From positions 1 to 64,000 of the forward strand of contig JAENZN010000010.1 in assembly GCA_016841245.1 (NCBI GenBank): DNA of 64,000 nucleotides, in the 5' to 3' direction. Shown here piece after piece: positions 1 through 8,701 of this stretch. Position 1 is the stretch's first letter. Each line of letters starts with the position of its first letter. The notes below the pieces were generated by a model. It was given only the letters and a program-made list of their open reading frames with translations. It was not told the origin of the DNA and did not search any database. The position numbers and the translations under genes were made by a program. This stretch comes from Syntrophomonas sp. (lineage in GTDB: Bacteria > Bacillota > Syntrophomonadia > Syntrophomonadales > Syntrophomonadaceae).

Positions 1-23
1 CAGGCTTTGACTGCTAACAAGGT

Positions 24-257
24 TTATTTGGTTTCTTTTTTATGCTGGTCTGCCATCATACGATCCCACATAACTTTGATAGCCGTGGCCATCCCCAGAA
101 GCACACCAATTACAGTAAACTTCGGGCCGGTACCATATTTTTGATCCAGCCACCATCCGCCGTATCCACACAATCCAACAGCAGCCGCAATAGTTGTGAC
201 CAGGTTTATCGCCTCACTAAAGGCTTTGGCCCAGTTTTTTTCTTTTTTCTCAGCCAT
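24..257 (-). CDS. AtpI/AtpZ-family small membrane protein
   Basis: A 77-residue protein with a charged N-terminus (MAEKKEKNWAKAF), a first membrane segment at about residues 16-34, a GYGGWWLDQKYG turn and a second membrane segment at about 45-62. This two-helix hairpin with a glycine-rich, WLD-containing loop is typical of the AtpI/AtpZ family encoded at the head of F1Fo-ATP synthase operons. Family members are thought to help assemble the c-ring or move Mg2+. The gene points out of the left edge of the window, where the remaining atp genes would be expected; that context is inferred. An AAAGGTG ribosome site precedes the ATG. Nothing between this start and position 440 looks coding. Confidence 0.8.
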   Translation of the reverse strand: MAEKKEKNWAKAFSEAINLVTTIAAAVGLCGYGGWWLDQKYGTGPKFTVIGVLLGMATAIKVMWDRMMADQHKKETK

Positions 258-439
258 TAATTCACACCTTTAACTGGTCTTCTACTATCCCTCTTCTCTA
301 TTCGGCATAAAGATCCAAATTCCTTTTAGCCTTAAGCTATACACTCTTACTCAAGTACAATAACATTCGAGGGCGAAGACGCAAAATCCTTTCGTGAATT
401 TTACATTTTATTGACATTTATTGTCGAATAATTCTTCCG

Positions 440-751
440 TTACCGTGATAAGTAGCCTTTTCGTTCTAATTTGGTCACATGAGCCTGCACAGCACTGTCT
501 ATATTAATGCCAAACTCTTCTTCCATTACAAACATCATAGTAACTGCTGTCTGAGCTACATCCAGCAGTTCCCTGGCTATTTCCCAGATGATAGTGTCAT
601 TATCCATGTTCACTTTTTCCCCGCTAAGACCTCGAAATTTTCCTATCACCTGGGCCAGTTCACCGGTTTCTTCCATCAGTTTTAGCGCAGTTGATTCAAG
701 GGTAGGTGAGAGCTGATTCAATTTTGGTAATGAGAGAGTTTTGGTATCCAT
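440..751 (-). CDS. MazG-like nucleotide pyrophosphohydrolase family protein
   Basis: A 103-residue all-alpha protein. It carries EETGE near residues 28-32 and a downstream ELLDVAQ, which match the ExxE...ExxD Mg2+-binding pattern of the MazG/all-alpha NTP pyrophosphatase fold. Family members hydrolyse non-canonical or excess (d)NTPs to monophosphates, acting as dimers. The length fits single-domain MazG-like proteins rather than two-domain MazG. It stands alone between the atp leader and the rpiB-glyA region in the same direction. The specific substrate cannot be told from the sequence. Confidence 0.75.
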   Translation of the reverse strand: MDTKTLSLPKLNQLSPTLESTALKLMEETGELAQVIGKFRGLSGEKVNMDNDTIIWEIARELLDVAQTAVTMMFVMEEEFGINIDSAVQAHVTKLERKGYLSR

Positions 752-850
752 ATAAAAAGACTCCTATCTTTTGATTAATAAAATTAGCTGCCAAGAATAT
801 CCGTGGTTTCCTGCTGCCTTTTTATAGAAAGCCAGGAATATCTTAGCTTT

Positions 851-2095
851 TTAGTATAATGGATATTTCCTGCATAATTCCTGAACGATATTTTTTGCTT
901 CAGCAAGATTGCCTTCACTATCAGGGTTACCCAGGGCTATAGCAATAGCAGTTCCCACCCGCTTCATATCATCTGCGTTCATGCCCCGGCTGGTAAGAGC
1001 CGGCGTTCCCAGTCTAATCCCACTAGTTACAAAAGGTGTTGCGGGATCAAATGGTATAGTATTTTTATTAACGGTAATATTTACCGATTCCAGAATTGCT
1101 TCAGCTTCTTTACCGGTAAGATTCTTGGGACGAACATCTACCAGCATGAGATGATTGTCGGTTCCTCCCGAAACTAATCTTAATCCATTGTCCATAAGTG
1201 CTGCTGCCAGTGCTGTGGCATTGGCGATAATATTTTGCTGATATAACTGAAATTCTTCTGATAGGGCTTCTTTAAAACATACCGCCTTAGCTGCAATAAC
1301 ATGCATAAGCGGACCGCCTTGAATACCCGGAAAAACAGCACTGTCAATTTTTCTAGCCCATTCCTGGCCGCAGAGAATAATTCCCCCTCTGGGCCCACAC
1401 AGGGTCTTATGCGTGGTTGAACTGACAAAATCTGCATATTCAACCGGATTGGGATGAAGACCAGCTGCCACCAATCCCGCAATATGAGCCATATCCACAA
1501 ACAAATAGGCCCCTACTTCATCAGCAATTTCTCTAAATTTCTTAAAATCAATAATACGCGGATAGGCACTTGCTCCAGCCACTATCATACGTGGTTGGGC
1601 TTTGATGGCAGTAGCTCTGAGCTGATCATAATCTATGGTTTCTGTTTCAGCATTTACCCCATAATCAATAAAATTGTAGTTTTTACCGGAAAAGTTTACC
1701 GGACTCCCATGAGTAAGGTGGCCTCCATGGCTCAAATTCATACCCATAACCGTGTCACCAGGACTCAACGCTGCAAAATACACTGCTGTATTAGCCTGAG
1801 CTCCTGAGTGGGGTTGGACATTGGCATGTTCGGCATTGAACAGTTTTTTGACCCTTTCCCGAGCCAGTTCCTCTGCTACATCGACGTACTCACAACCTCC
1901 ATAATACCGCTTTCCCGGATATCCTTCAGCATATTTATTGGTCATCACGCACCCCTGCGCGGCCATAACTGCACTAGACACAAAGTTTTCTGAGGCTATG
2001 AGTTCCAGTTTATTGTTTTGTCTAATTTCTTCCTGCTTGATGACCTCAGCTATCTCTGGATCAACAGGCCGAACATACTTTTCAACATAATCCAC
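851..2095 (-). CDS. glyA: Serine hydroxymethyltransferase
   Basis: PLP enzyme interconverting serine and glycine with tetrahydrofolate, supplying one-carbon units. Visible family motifs are [39 protein letters not shown] and the PLP-lysine segment [14 protein letters not shown]. This part alone is about 414 residues, the usual length. It is in frame with rpiB upstream with no stop between them, giving one 566-codon reading frame (851-2551). I place the glyA start at GTG 2095 because AAGGGAG (2104-2110) lies 8 nt upstream and the protein then begins [15 protein letters not shown], as is usual for the family. A translational fusion is the alternative. Confidence 0.93.
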   Translation of the reverse strand: MDYVEKYVRPVDPEIAEVIKQEEIRQNNKLELIASENFVSSAVMAAQGCVMTNKYAEGYPGKRYYGGCEYVDVAEELARERVKKLFNAEHANVQPHSGAQANTAVYFAALSPGDTVMGMNLSHGGHLTHGSPVNFSGKNYNFIDYGVNAETETIDYDQLRATAIKAQPRMIVAGASAYPRIIDFKKFREIADEVGAYLFVDMAHIAGLVAAGLHPNPVEYADFVSSTTHKTLCGPRGGIILCGQEWARKIDSAVFPGIQGGPLMHVIAAKAVCFKEALSEEFQLYQQNIIANATALAAALMDNGLRLVSGGTDNHLMLVDVRPKNLTGKEAEAILESVNITVNKNTIPFDPATPFVTSGIRLGTPALTSRGMNADDMKRVGTAIAIALGNPDSEGNLAEAKNIVQELCRKYPLY

Positions 2096-2551
2096 TTGTC
2101 CTACTCCCTTCATGACATTTTTTTCGATACTATCTATCTTTTCTACTCTTCTCTGGTGTCTCCCTTCTTGAAATTTGCTATTAATAAAAGATTTTAACAT
2201 TTCCAGCGCAATTCCCATTCCGCTTATTCTTGAGCCGATTGCAATCACATTGGCGTCATTATGCTCTCGAGCCAAGGCCGCTGAATAAGGATCATGACAT
2301 AAAGCCGCTCTTATTCCCGGAATTTTATTAGCCGCTATTGAAATTCCTATCCCCGTTCCACAGATCAACACTCCAAAAATATTATCCTCCAGAACCTTTT
2401 TTGCAACCGCTTCGGCAATATCCGGATAATCAACTGACTCGCTGCTGTAGGTCCCGCAATCAATAATTTGATGACCTTCTGCTTTTAGCTCATTTATTAT
2501 ATCCTGTTTCATCAAGAAACCGGCGTGATCACTGCCAATAGCTATTTTCAT
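2096..2551 (-). CDS. rpiB: Ribose-5-phosphate isomerase B, in frame with glyA
   Basis: RpiB interconverts ribose 5-phosphate and ribulose 5-phosphate in the pentose phosphate pathway. The first ~147 residues of the joint reading frame match a full Rpi[12 protein letters not shown] start, SVDYPD, catalytic-cysteine region CGTGIGIS (about 64-71), CHDPYSA and the C-terminal [11 protein letters not shown]. No stop codon separates it from glyA. The junction holds a run of seven A residues (minus strand, near 2117-2123). With one A fewer, the frame would end at a TGA a few codons later. The natural product may therefore be a separate RpiB, a fusion, or both. The end given here is the base before the proposed glyA start. 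Confidence 0.88.
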
Positions 2552-2569
2552 AGGTTAAATCACTCCTAA

Positions 2570-3031
2570 TTAGGATAAGTTTTCCATGATTTTTTCCAAC
2601 ATCTTTTTTATCTGCAGGGCACTCTGTTTATATGATTCTATCCCCAACCCATATGGATCAAGAATTTCTTGGCCATCATAACCAGCGAAATCACTTAGTA
2701 AGAAGATCTTCCCTTTACTTTCTGCAAACATTTCCATCATATACAGGCAGTGCTCTCTGGTCATAACCAGAACTACATCGGCATTATTTATCATATCCTG
2801 GTCTATTTTTCTGGATCTGTGTCCGGATAAGTCTACTTCATACTGCAGCATGGTATCCACTGCCGCCTGGGCAGCTGGCATGCCATCTGCCGCAAATAAT
2901 CCAGCCGACCAGACTTCATACTCATCGGCCAGGTCGTCTCCTTGATAATGAGCTATCATATGGGCGAAGATCCCCTGAGCCATTGGACTTCTACAGGTAT
3001 TTCCACTACACACAAAAAGTACCCTTTTCAC
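2570..3031 (-). CDS. Low-molecular-weight protein phosphatase (YwlE/Wzb-like)
   Basis: A 153-residue LMW-PTP. The N-terminal P-loop CSGNTCRSP (residues 8-16) is the CX5R nucleophile motif, and DPYG near residue 125 carries the general acid. The Thr in CxGNTCRSP is the feature associated with protein-arginine phosphatase activity in Bacillus YwlE, so arginine rather than tyrosine phosphate is a possible substrate (inference). The start is GTG behind a GGGGGAG ribosome site. Its neighbours are an MntP-like pump and tsaC; a ywlC-ywlE-rpiB-glyA grouping is common in Firmicutes. Confidence 0.85.
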   Translation of the reverse strand: MKRVLFVCSGNTCRSPMAQGIFAHMIAHYQGDDLADEYEVWSAGLFAADGMPAAQAAVDTMLQYEVDLSGHRSRKIDQDMINNADVVLVMTREHCLYMMEMFAESKGKIFLLSDFAGYDGQEILDPYGLGIESYKQSALQIKKMLEKIMENLS

Positions 3032-3046
3032 CTTGCTCCCCCCTGC

Positions 3047-3634
3047 TTATAACAGTATTTTTATAGCTAGTACAATTAATATTACTCCACCTGCCATTTG
3101 AGCATAGCGTCCAATTAGACTGCCTAGTATTTTTCCACTTCTAAAACCTATCATTGTCATAAGCCCGGCAGTTATTCCCATAATAATTACTGTCAGCAGT
3201 ACCGGCACTCTAGTAGTGCCTAAAGTAAAACCCGTTGCCAGTGCGTCCATACTAACCGATGCGGTCAAAAGCAGAAGGTTCTTTTCCCCATATTCCAACC
3301 CTGCTTCACGGCCTGTCAGCAGCTTGCGGGCCTGATCAAACGTGGCCGAACAACTTTTAATTTCCCGGTAACCTTCCCTAATAAGAGTTACCCCAACATA
3401 TGCAAGTACTGCTGCTCCCAGCCAACTTGCCCACAAACCCAGCATTTTCCCAGCTGTATACCCCAAACTTAAGCCTATTAATGGCATTAATATATGAAAT
3501 ATCGCTACTGTGACAGAAAACTTGTATTCATAAGACTTAGATGTTCCCCTTAAACCCATGACCAGAGCCAGGGAAAAAGCATCTATGCCTAATACCACCG
3601 CTACCAGCAATATGGTTACCAGGTGCCCCGACAT
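3047..3634 (-). CDS. MntP/YtaF-family membrane pump (putative Mn2+ efflux)
   Basis: About 195 residues with six predicted membrane segments in two similar halves. Each half begins with an acidic motif in a helix: GIDAFSLALVMG (helix 1) and SVSMDALATGFTLG (helix 4). These paired DAxS/MDAxA motifs characterise the MntP family, which exports Mn2+. I prefer the second ATG (3634) because GGAGAG then sits 6 nt upstream; the ATG at 3640 touches the ribosome site. It lies between tsaC and the LMW phosphatase, as is frequent in Firmicutes. Substrate assignment rests on family only. Confidence 0.75.
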   Translation of the reverse strand: MSGHLVTILLVAVVLGIDAFSLALVMGLRGTSKSYEYKFSVTVAIFHILMPLIGLSLGYTAGKMLGLWASWLGAAVLAYVGVTLIREGYREIKSCSATFDQARKLLTGREAGLEYGEKNLLLLTASVSMDALATGFTLGTTRVPVLLTVIIMGITAGLMTMIGFRSGKILGSLIGRYAQMAGGVILIVLAIKILL

Positions 3635-3693
3635 ATGCATCTCTCCAAATTCAGGAAACAGTGAGACAGTCCTCCTGCTACCTGATTATCTAT

Positions 3694-4686
3694 TTAATGT
3701 TCTGGTCTAGCTGATAATGCCCTTTGTATCCGATCAACAAACGATGCTGCTATACCGGTCAAATCAGATGGTAAGGGGGCAAATACTAGTACATCAACAT
3801 CACTCGACTCACACTCTCTAATTATGGAATAAAGCTGAGCTCCTCCACTTATCAAATCCAACTCGTACTCCTGGTTTAAACCAGTGTAGTTTCTTTTTAG
3901 CCCCTTTTGATAACTATTATTCACCAGTACGGTTTTCTTCTTCCGCTTAAAACAATCCTCTAATATTAAATCCAGCTGCTGTGAATCTTCTGCCAGCAAT
4001 ACCACCAGGTCTGTCAAATATTGAAGAGTACTGCCTCCGTCAGGTGCTTCTATTTTCCTGTCCAATACTTCTTGAATAGACTCCAGGGGAACACCGCCCC
4101 GTCTGAGAACCTTATAATCATTTTGCAGGTCGATCAAGGTAGATTCCACCCCCACTCCGGTTGGTCCCGCATCTAATACCGCTGCAATTTGGTCATGCAA
4201 ATCGGTTCTAACATGGTCAGCAGTAACCGGACTGGGACGCCCATACCTATTCGCGCTCGGCGCTGCCAGTGGTCCAGCCCTATCAATTAGCTTAAGAGCT
4301 GCTGGATGGTCGGGCATACGCAGCCCTACTCCTGATTTTCCCCCCCGAACTATATCCGGTACGCTGCTTGAGGCTGGTAAGACTATAGATAGAGGACCTG
4401 GCCAGAACTGCTTAATGAGCATCTGGGCGTCTTCAGATAGATAACTAACCAGCTGGTGGACCTGTTCCATACTGCTTACATGAACCAAAAGTGGTTTCTC
4501 CGGGGGTCTCCCTTTCACCTCAAATATTTTTTCCACCGCCTCCACACAAAATGCATCTGCTCCCAGACCGTAGACGGTTTCAGTTGGAAACGCCACCAGT
4601 TCTTTTTCCTTTATCAATCTGGCAGCCTCATCTATCAAATCTTCTTCCGGGTCGACCGGGTGAATCTTTATGTATCGAGTCTTCAT
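3694..4686 (-). CDS. tsaC: L-threonylcarbamoyladenylate synthase (Sua5/YwlC type)
   Basis: Makes threonylcarbamoyl-AMP from threonine, bicarbonate and ATP, the first step of tRNA t6A37 formation. Residues ~12-200 form the YrdC/TsaC domain: PTETVYGLGADA, KGRPPEKPLLVH, GPLSIVL, VGLRMPDHP, PLAAPSANRYGRPSPV and GVESTLIDL. The remaining ~130 residues are the extra C-terminal Sua5 domain, so this is the longer Sua5/YwlC form (330 aa). It starts five bases after the prmC stop, in the same direction, within a translation-related operon (prfA, prmC, tsaC). Confidence 0.93.
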   Translation of the reverse strand: MKTRYIKIHPVDPEEDLIDEAARLIKEKELVAFPTETVYGLGADAFCVEAVEKIFEVKGRPPEKPLLVHVSSMEQVHQLVSYLSEDAQMLIKQFWPGPLSIVLPASSSVPDIVRGGKSGVGLRMPDHPAALKLIDRAGPLAAPSANRYGRPSPVTADHVRTDLHDQIAAVLDAGPTGVGVESTLIDLQNDYKVLRRGGVPLESIQEVLDRKIEAPDGGSTLQYLTDLVVLLAEDSQQLDLILEDCFKRKKKTVLVNNSYQKGLKRNYTGLNQEYELDLISGGAQLYSIIRECESSDVDVLVFAPLPSDLTGIAASFVDRIQRALSARPEH

Positions 4687-4691
4687 CGGCC

Positions 4692-5537
4692 CTATCCCTT
4701 CCTGGCTTTAAGTATTCGGTCCCTGCCAGCCATATCTTTAATAATTTCCACATCGATGAATGCTTTGGCCATCTCCAACGCTTTTTCTCCCTGGTTATTT
4801 GCTATCTCTATAAACAGGTAGCCCCCCGGCTTCAACTTTTCTAAAGCCTGGGGCAGCAAACGCCGATATATATCGAGTCCATCTCCAGTCGCCAGAAGCG
4901 CTTGAACCGGTTCAAATTCTTTAACTTCCTGATCAAGTATAATATACTCATTTTTTGGTATGTAAGGCAAGTTAGCAGCAATCAGGTCAAAAGGAGGGTG
5001 GTTTACCAGGGGGGCGAGCAGATCTCCCTGCCAAAAATCGATTACCACTCCATTTTCGGCTGCATTTATTCTGGCTGTTGCCAGAGCTTTTTCAGATATA
5101 TCCGTAGCTGTCACTCGAGCCCCGGGCAGATAATAAGCCAGACTGACCGCTATGGCACCTGACCCGGTCCCCACATCACATAAGTCAGTTACCTGCCCTT
5201 TAGGAAGTTCCAAGATTTTTTCTACCATCATTTCCGTGTCCGGGCGGGGAATTAGTACGGCCGGGTTGACATTAAATTTCAAGGACATAAATTCCTTATA
5301 ACCAATTATATACGCTGCCGGTTCTCCCCCTACCCTTCTTTGGATAAGATCTCGAAATTGCTTTCTTTCCAATTTATTAACCGGTGCATCATAATTAGCA
5401 TATAAATACACTCGCTCCTGCTTCAGCACATGTGCCAACAGCACCTCAGCCTCCAGCCGGGGGCTATCTATTCCTTTGCTGGAAAAATACTGATTGGTCC
5501 ATCCCAGGAGTTCCTTAACATTCCAGTCTTCTTTCAA
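4692..5537 (-). CDS. prmC: Release factor glutamine N5-methyltransferase
   Basis: Methylates the GGQ glutamine of release factors; its substrate gene prfA is directly upstream. An N-terminal helical domain (about 1-90) is followed by a Rossmann SAM-binding fold with LIPRPDTE (96-103) and DVGTGSGAIA (121-130). The substrate-clamping NPPY motif reads NLPY (189-192) here, the second position being Leu from a TTG codon at 4968-4970. The 281-residue length is normal. The TTG start at 5537 directly follows the prfA stop, with GGTGGA inside the prfA end as ribosome site, so translational coupling is likely. Confidence 0.9.
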   Translation of the reverse strand: MKEDWNVKELLGWTNQYFSSKGIDSPRLEAEVLLAHVLKQERVYLYANYDAPVNKLERKQFRDLIQRRVGGEPAAYIIGYKEFMSLKFNVNPAVLIPRPDTEMMVEKILELPKGQVTDLCDVGTGSGAIAVSLAYYLPGARVTATDISEKALATARINAAENGVVIDFWQGDLLAPLVNHPPFDLIAANLPYIPKNEYIILDQEVKEFEPVQALLATGDGLDIYRRLLPQALEKLKPGGYLFIEIANNQGEKALEMAKAFIDVEIIKDMAGRDRILKARKG

Positions 5538-6605
5538 TTATTCCACCTGTTTCATGCGCTCAGCATGATCATGTGCTATAAGCGCCCCAATAATTTCCTG
5601 CAGGTCCCCTTCCAATATCGTATCCAGTTTATGCAGGGTAAGATTTATCCGATGATCACTAACCCTTCCCTGGGGGAAGTTATAAGTGCGAATACGCTCG
5701 CTGCGATCACCACTTCCGACCTGACTTCGGCGTGCTCCAGCCATTTCTGCATTTTTTTCTTCTTCCATGACTTCCTTCAAGCGGGCTCTCAATACCCTTA
5801 AAGCCTTAGCTTTATTTTTATGCTGTGATTTTTCGTCCTGACAGGTGACTACCAGTCCAGTGGGCAGGTGAGTAATCCTAACCGCCGACTGGGTAGTATT
5901 TACGGATTGACCCCCGGGTCCACTGGAGCAATACACGTCTACCCGCAGTTCATTAGGGTCTATGTCCACTTCCACCTCTTCGGCTTCTGGAAGTACCGCT
6001 ACGGTAGCGGCAGAGGTATGAATCCTTCCTCCGGATTCAGTAGTTGGCACACGCTGCACCCGATGGACACCAGATTCATATTTGAGCTTACTGTAAACGC
6101 CTGTCCCATCTACCACAATGATTAATTCTTTAATACCACCAATATCAGTAAAATGAGAATCCATGATATCTATCTTCCAACCCTGCGATTCAGCATAGCG
6201 GGAATACATACGAAACAGGTCGCTGGCAAAAAGAGCCGCTTCATCCCCTCCAGTACCGGCACGAATTTCCATGATTACACTTTTATCATCATCAGGATCT
6301 TTAGGCAGTAAAAGAACTTTCAGATTCTCTTCCAGCTCTTCTTCTTGGCCCTGGAGTAACTTCAGCTCCTCTTCCAGCATCTGCCGAAATTCTTCTTCCT
6401 GCTCCTCCGCCATCATTTCTCTGGTATCTGCAATTTGCTTGGTTACAGATTTGTAGTCCCGGTATTTCTGAACCAGATCCTGCAATTCAGAATGGGCCCG
6501 GGCATATTTTTGGAACTGACTCTGGTCAGATATGATCTCCGGTTTGCTCATCAGTTCTGTTAGTTCATCATATTTATCTTCAATACTATCCAGCTTTTGC
6601 AGCAT
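5538..6605 (-). CDS. prfA: Peptide chain release factor 1
   Basis: Recognises UAA/UAG and releases the nascent chain. The 355 residues include an N-terminal coiled-coil domain (1-100), the stop-codon PxT tripeptide as PTT (187-189, in [13 protein letters not shown]) and the catalytic GGQ (231-233, in [12 protein letters not shown]). PxT rather than SPF identifies RF1, not RF2. It starts at ATG with GGGAGG upstream and abuts prmC. The usual Firmicute order rpmE-yqhQ-prfA-prmC-tsaC is kept, although yqhQ is reduced. Confidence 0.97.
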   Translation of the reverse strand: MLQKLDSIEDKYDELTELMSKPEIISDQSQFQKYARAHSELQDLVQKYRDYKSVTKQIADTREMMAEEQEEEFRQMLEEELKLLQGQEEELEENLKVLLLPKDPDDDKSVIMEIRAGTGGDEAALFASDLFRMYSRYAESQGWKIDIMDSHFTDIGGIKELIIVVDGTGVYSKLKYESGVHRVQRVPTTESGGRIHTSAATVAVLPEAEEVEVDIDPNELRVDVYCSSGPGGQSVNTTQSAVRITHLPTGLVVTCQDEKSQHKNKAKALRVLRARLKEVMEEEKNAEMAGARRSQVGSGDRSERIRTYNFPQGRVSDHRINLTLHKLDTILEGDLQEIIGALIAHDHAERMKQVE

Positions 6606-6638
6606 AGTGTTACCTCCCAGTAATATTTGCTTAAATCC

Positions 6639-6839
6639 TTAGCTGCTAGCGATTAATCCCTCTGTATCCTGACCACCATTGTTTTCCTTATCCTGCAGTA
6701 CCGCCTTCAAAGCCGTGATAGCAACCTCCAGGTGAATAGTACCATCGCTTTTTCTGACTGCTAGAGCTGTCTGCACAGGACCACGCATCATTATTCCTTC
6801 CAGAACTGCCATTCCCCCGTATTGGAATTTGTTATTCAT
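6639..6839 (-). pseudogene. Internally deleted YqhQ/DUF1385 gene
   Basis: A 66-codon frame whose first ~36 residues (MNNKFQYGGMAVLEGIMMRG and on to VRKSDGTI) match the start of YqhQ/DUF1385 membrane proteins. The next residues (LEVAITALKAVLQ) match their extreme C-terminus. Full-length relatives are roughly 300 residues, so the whole membrane core is missing and the two ends are joined in frame. The ribosome site, start and stop are intact and the position between prfA and rpmE is the usual one for yqhQ. This looks like a deletion remnant. A functional micro-protein or an assembly collapse cannot be excluded. Confidence 0.75.
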
Positions 6840-7011
6840 TACAAACCACCTTTATATAAGCAGAATTCCAGCTTCATGCCCAGCACTACCTCACTCTAAC
6901 TCCAATAGAAGGAAGACATTCTCCCGCTCAGAAATTGGCTGCTGTCGGGTTTCATTTTCACGAGCACCTTCCAGTTAGGGAACTTCACTTGGCAGGTCCC
7001 CTTTCATTATA

Positions 7012-7043
7012 GCAAAATAGCAGGAACTTCCGCCCCTGCTATT
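7012..7043 (-). terminator. Rho-independent terminator after rpmE
   Basis: On the minus strand, AATAGCAGG (7035-7043 read in reverse) pairs with CCTGCTATT over 9 bp with an 11-nt loop, followed by a short TTTTG tract, three bases past the rpmE stop. The U-tract is weak, so partial read-through into the prfA operon is possible. Confidence 0.6.
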
Positions 7044-7045
7044 GA

Positions 7046-7249
7046 TTACTCTAAACCATACTTTCTCTTGAACCGCTCTACTCTTCCTGTGGTATCTACT
7101 ACTCTGCCTCTATTACCTGTATAAAAGGGGTGGCATTTGGAGCAAATTTCTACTCGAATGCTGTCTTTAGTTGACCCAACCTCGAATTCATTACCACATG
7201 CGCATCGAGCTGTCGCTTTAAAATATTCGGGATGTATTTTTTCCTTCAC
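7046..7249 (-). CDS. rpmE: 50S ribosomal protein L31
   Basis: A 67-residue L31 beginning [16 protein letters not shown], with CACG and CSKC pairs forming the zinc site of the C+ (zinc-containing) L31 type, and a C-terminal [12 protein letters not shown] choose GTG 7249 because GAGGTG lies just upstream and the family starts here; the open frame extends 22 codons further without homology. The zinc form is the one that C-minus paralogues replace under zinc starvation in some bacteria. No paralogue is visible in this window. Confidence 0.95.
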   Translation of the reverse strand: MKEKIHPEYFKATARCACGNEFEVGSTKDSIRVEICSKCHPFYTGNRGRVVDTTGRVERFKRKYGLE

Positions 7250-7375
7250 TATTTCACCTCTTTTCAGGCTACCTTTATATAATTTAATATCTTTTTCAGC
7301 TAAACAGCCAAACAAACTGCAAAGAAGATTATATCAATAATAATTACAAAATACAAGGATATATTAAACTCCAGC

Positions 7376-7416
7376 TTGACATTGCGCCTTTAGTGTACTA
7401 ATATTATTAATACAAT
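7376..7416 (+). promoter_or_regulatory. Promoter and operator of the GntR-ABC operon
   Basis: A perfect -35 TTGACA (7376-7381), a 17-bp spacer and a -10 TAATAT (7399-7404). A near-perfect palindrome GTACTAATATTATTAATAC (7395-7413; only one mismatched pair besides the central base) overlaps the -10. Outer bases extend the symmetry to 7392-7416 (AGTGTA...TACAAT). YtrA-type GntR regulators bind AGTGTA/TACACT-like inverted repeats, so this is probably the autoregulatory operator of the gene starting near 7443. Confidence 0.75.
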
Positions 7417-7430
7417 TAAGACATTGCAGG

Positions 7431-7838
7431 GTGGTGTACTATTTGCTTTGGTTTAAAATAGACTATCATTCCGGCCAACCTGTTTACCAGCAAATTTTAG
7501 ATAATTTTAAGAGCGCAATTATCAGCGGAAAACTCAAAGCCAATAACCCGATTCCATCCATCCGTGAGTTAGCCGGTATGCTGAATGTTAATCCTAATAC
7601 CGTAGCCCGAGCTTATCGGGAATTGGAAAATGAGGGGTTGATTTATTCGCGAACCGGAATAGGAAGTTTTATTGCTGCTGAAAACCAGTATACTTTGGAA
7701 GAAAAAGCCTTGGAAGCTGTATATCCAGATTTAAAGAAAGTAGTGCAATTATCTCGGACTTTTAAGCTCCCTAGAATTATGCTGGCAAAATTGTTTGCTG
7801 AGACCGTGGAAGAAATATATGGAGGTGATGGGCAATGA
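7431..7838 (+). CDS. GntR-family (YtrA subfamily) regulator
   Basis: About 131-135 residues. An N-terminal winged HTH (KIDYHSGQPVYQQILDNFKSAIISG, IPSIRELAGMLNVNPNTVARAYRELENEGLI) is followed by a short helical tail of ~50 residues. This is the layout of YtrA regulators, which control ABC operons responding to cell-envelope antibiotics. The window's earliest start is GTG 7431, but TTG 7443 is better placed behind AGGGTGG and would give MLWFKIDYHSG. The stop overlaps the next ATG (ATGA), so translation is coupled to the ATPase. The operator sits directly upstream. Confidence 0.88.
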   Translation: MVYYLLWFKIDYHSGQPVYQQILDNFKSAIISGKLKANNPIPSIRELAGMLNVNPNTVARAYRELENEGLIYSRTGIGSFIAAENQYTLEEKALEAVYPDLKKVVQLSRTFKLPRIMLAKLFAETVEEIYGGDGQ

Positions 7839-8701
7839 CCGCTTTAAGTATAGATAATTTGGTCAAAAGCTACCCCAAAAGCAGTTTTAAGCTTCATATT
7901 GAACACCTCACTCTGGAAGAAGGCAGCATAATGGGCCTGCTGGGAATCAATGGAGCCGGGAAGACCTCTTTATTGAAACTGCTGCTTAATATTACTTTCC
8001 CAGATTCCGGGACTATTACCTGGACCAAAAACAGCAGTGCGGCCCCGAACTTTATTGTCCATAACGTCAGTTATATGCCGGAATATAAAAATTTATATAA
8101 TAAAATGAGCTGCGGCAGTATGCTGAAGTTCTCTTCCCAAACTATTCCCGGTTGGAACGACAGTAAGGCAGAACAACTGCTCGCGGTTTTTCCTCTGGAC
8201 CTGAATAAAAAAATCAGCACTCTTTCTCATGGGGAAAAAACTCTTTTATATGCAGTAATTACTTTCTCCAAAGATGTACCTTATATTATTATTGACGAAC
8301 CCTCCCGGGGTTTAGACCCGGTAATGCAGGAAAGAATGCTGGAACAATTGAAACTTGCCAGTCAGGCAGGTAAAACAGTTATTTTTTCCTCCCATCAGCT
8401 CCTCGAAGTCGAAGAAACTGCTGATACTGCAGCAATAATAAAGAATGGAGAAGTAATTTTAAATGATTATCTGGATGATCTAAAATCATCTCTATTTTTA
8501 CTGGCTGCCCCTGAGGGTATTGTAATTGCCCCCCGGGAAGATTTTAGGATCCTGGCCCAGAGAAAGCAAACGGGACACAAAATATTATTATGTCGGAGTA
8601 CAGAATCAGCCCGCGCTTCTCTCAAAGAGCCACTGAAAGTCTATGATGTTAATCTAAGGGACATTTTTCTTACTATTAATGAAAGCGAGGTATATCAATA
8701 A
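7835..8701 (+). CDS. ABC transporter ATP-binding protein (YtrB-like)
   Basis: A 288-residue ATPase with Walker A GINGAGKTS, signature LSHGE (a change from LSGGQ), Walker B YIIIDEP with SRGLDP, and the switch His in FSSHQL. About 80 residues follow the NBD. Such ATPases pair with ABC-2-type permeases in GntR-controlled operons that export or sense lipophilic compounds. It overlaps the regulator gene by 4 nt and the permease start by 1 nt (TAATG), so the three form one transcript. Confidence 0.87.
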   Translation: MTALSIDNLVKSYPKSSFKLHIEHLTLEEGSIMGLLGINGAGKTSLLKLLLNITFPDSGTITWTKNSSAAPNFIVHNVSYMPEYKNLYNKMSCGSMLKFSSQTIPGWNDSKAEQLLAVFPLDLNKKISTLSHGEKTLLYAVITFSKDVPYIIIDEPSRGLDPVMQERMLEQLKLASQAGKTVIFSSHQLLEVEETADTAAIIKNGEVILNDYLDDLKSSLFLLAAPEGIVIAPREDFRILAQRKQTGHKILLCRSTESARASLKEPLKVYDVNLRDIFLTINESEVYQ

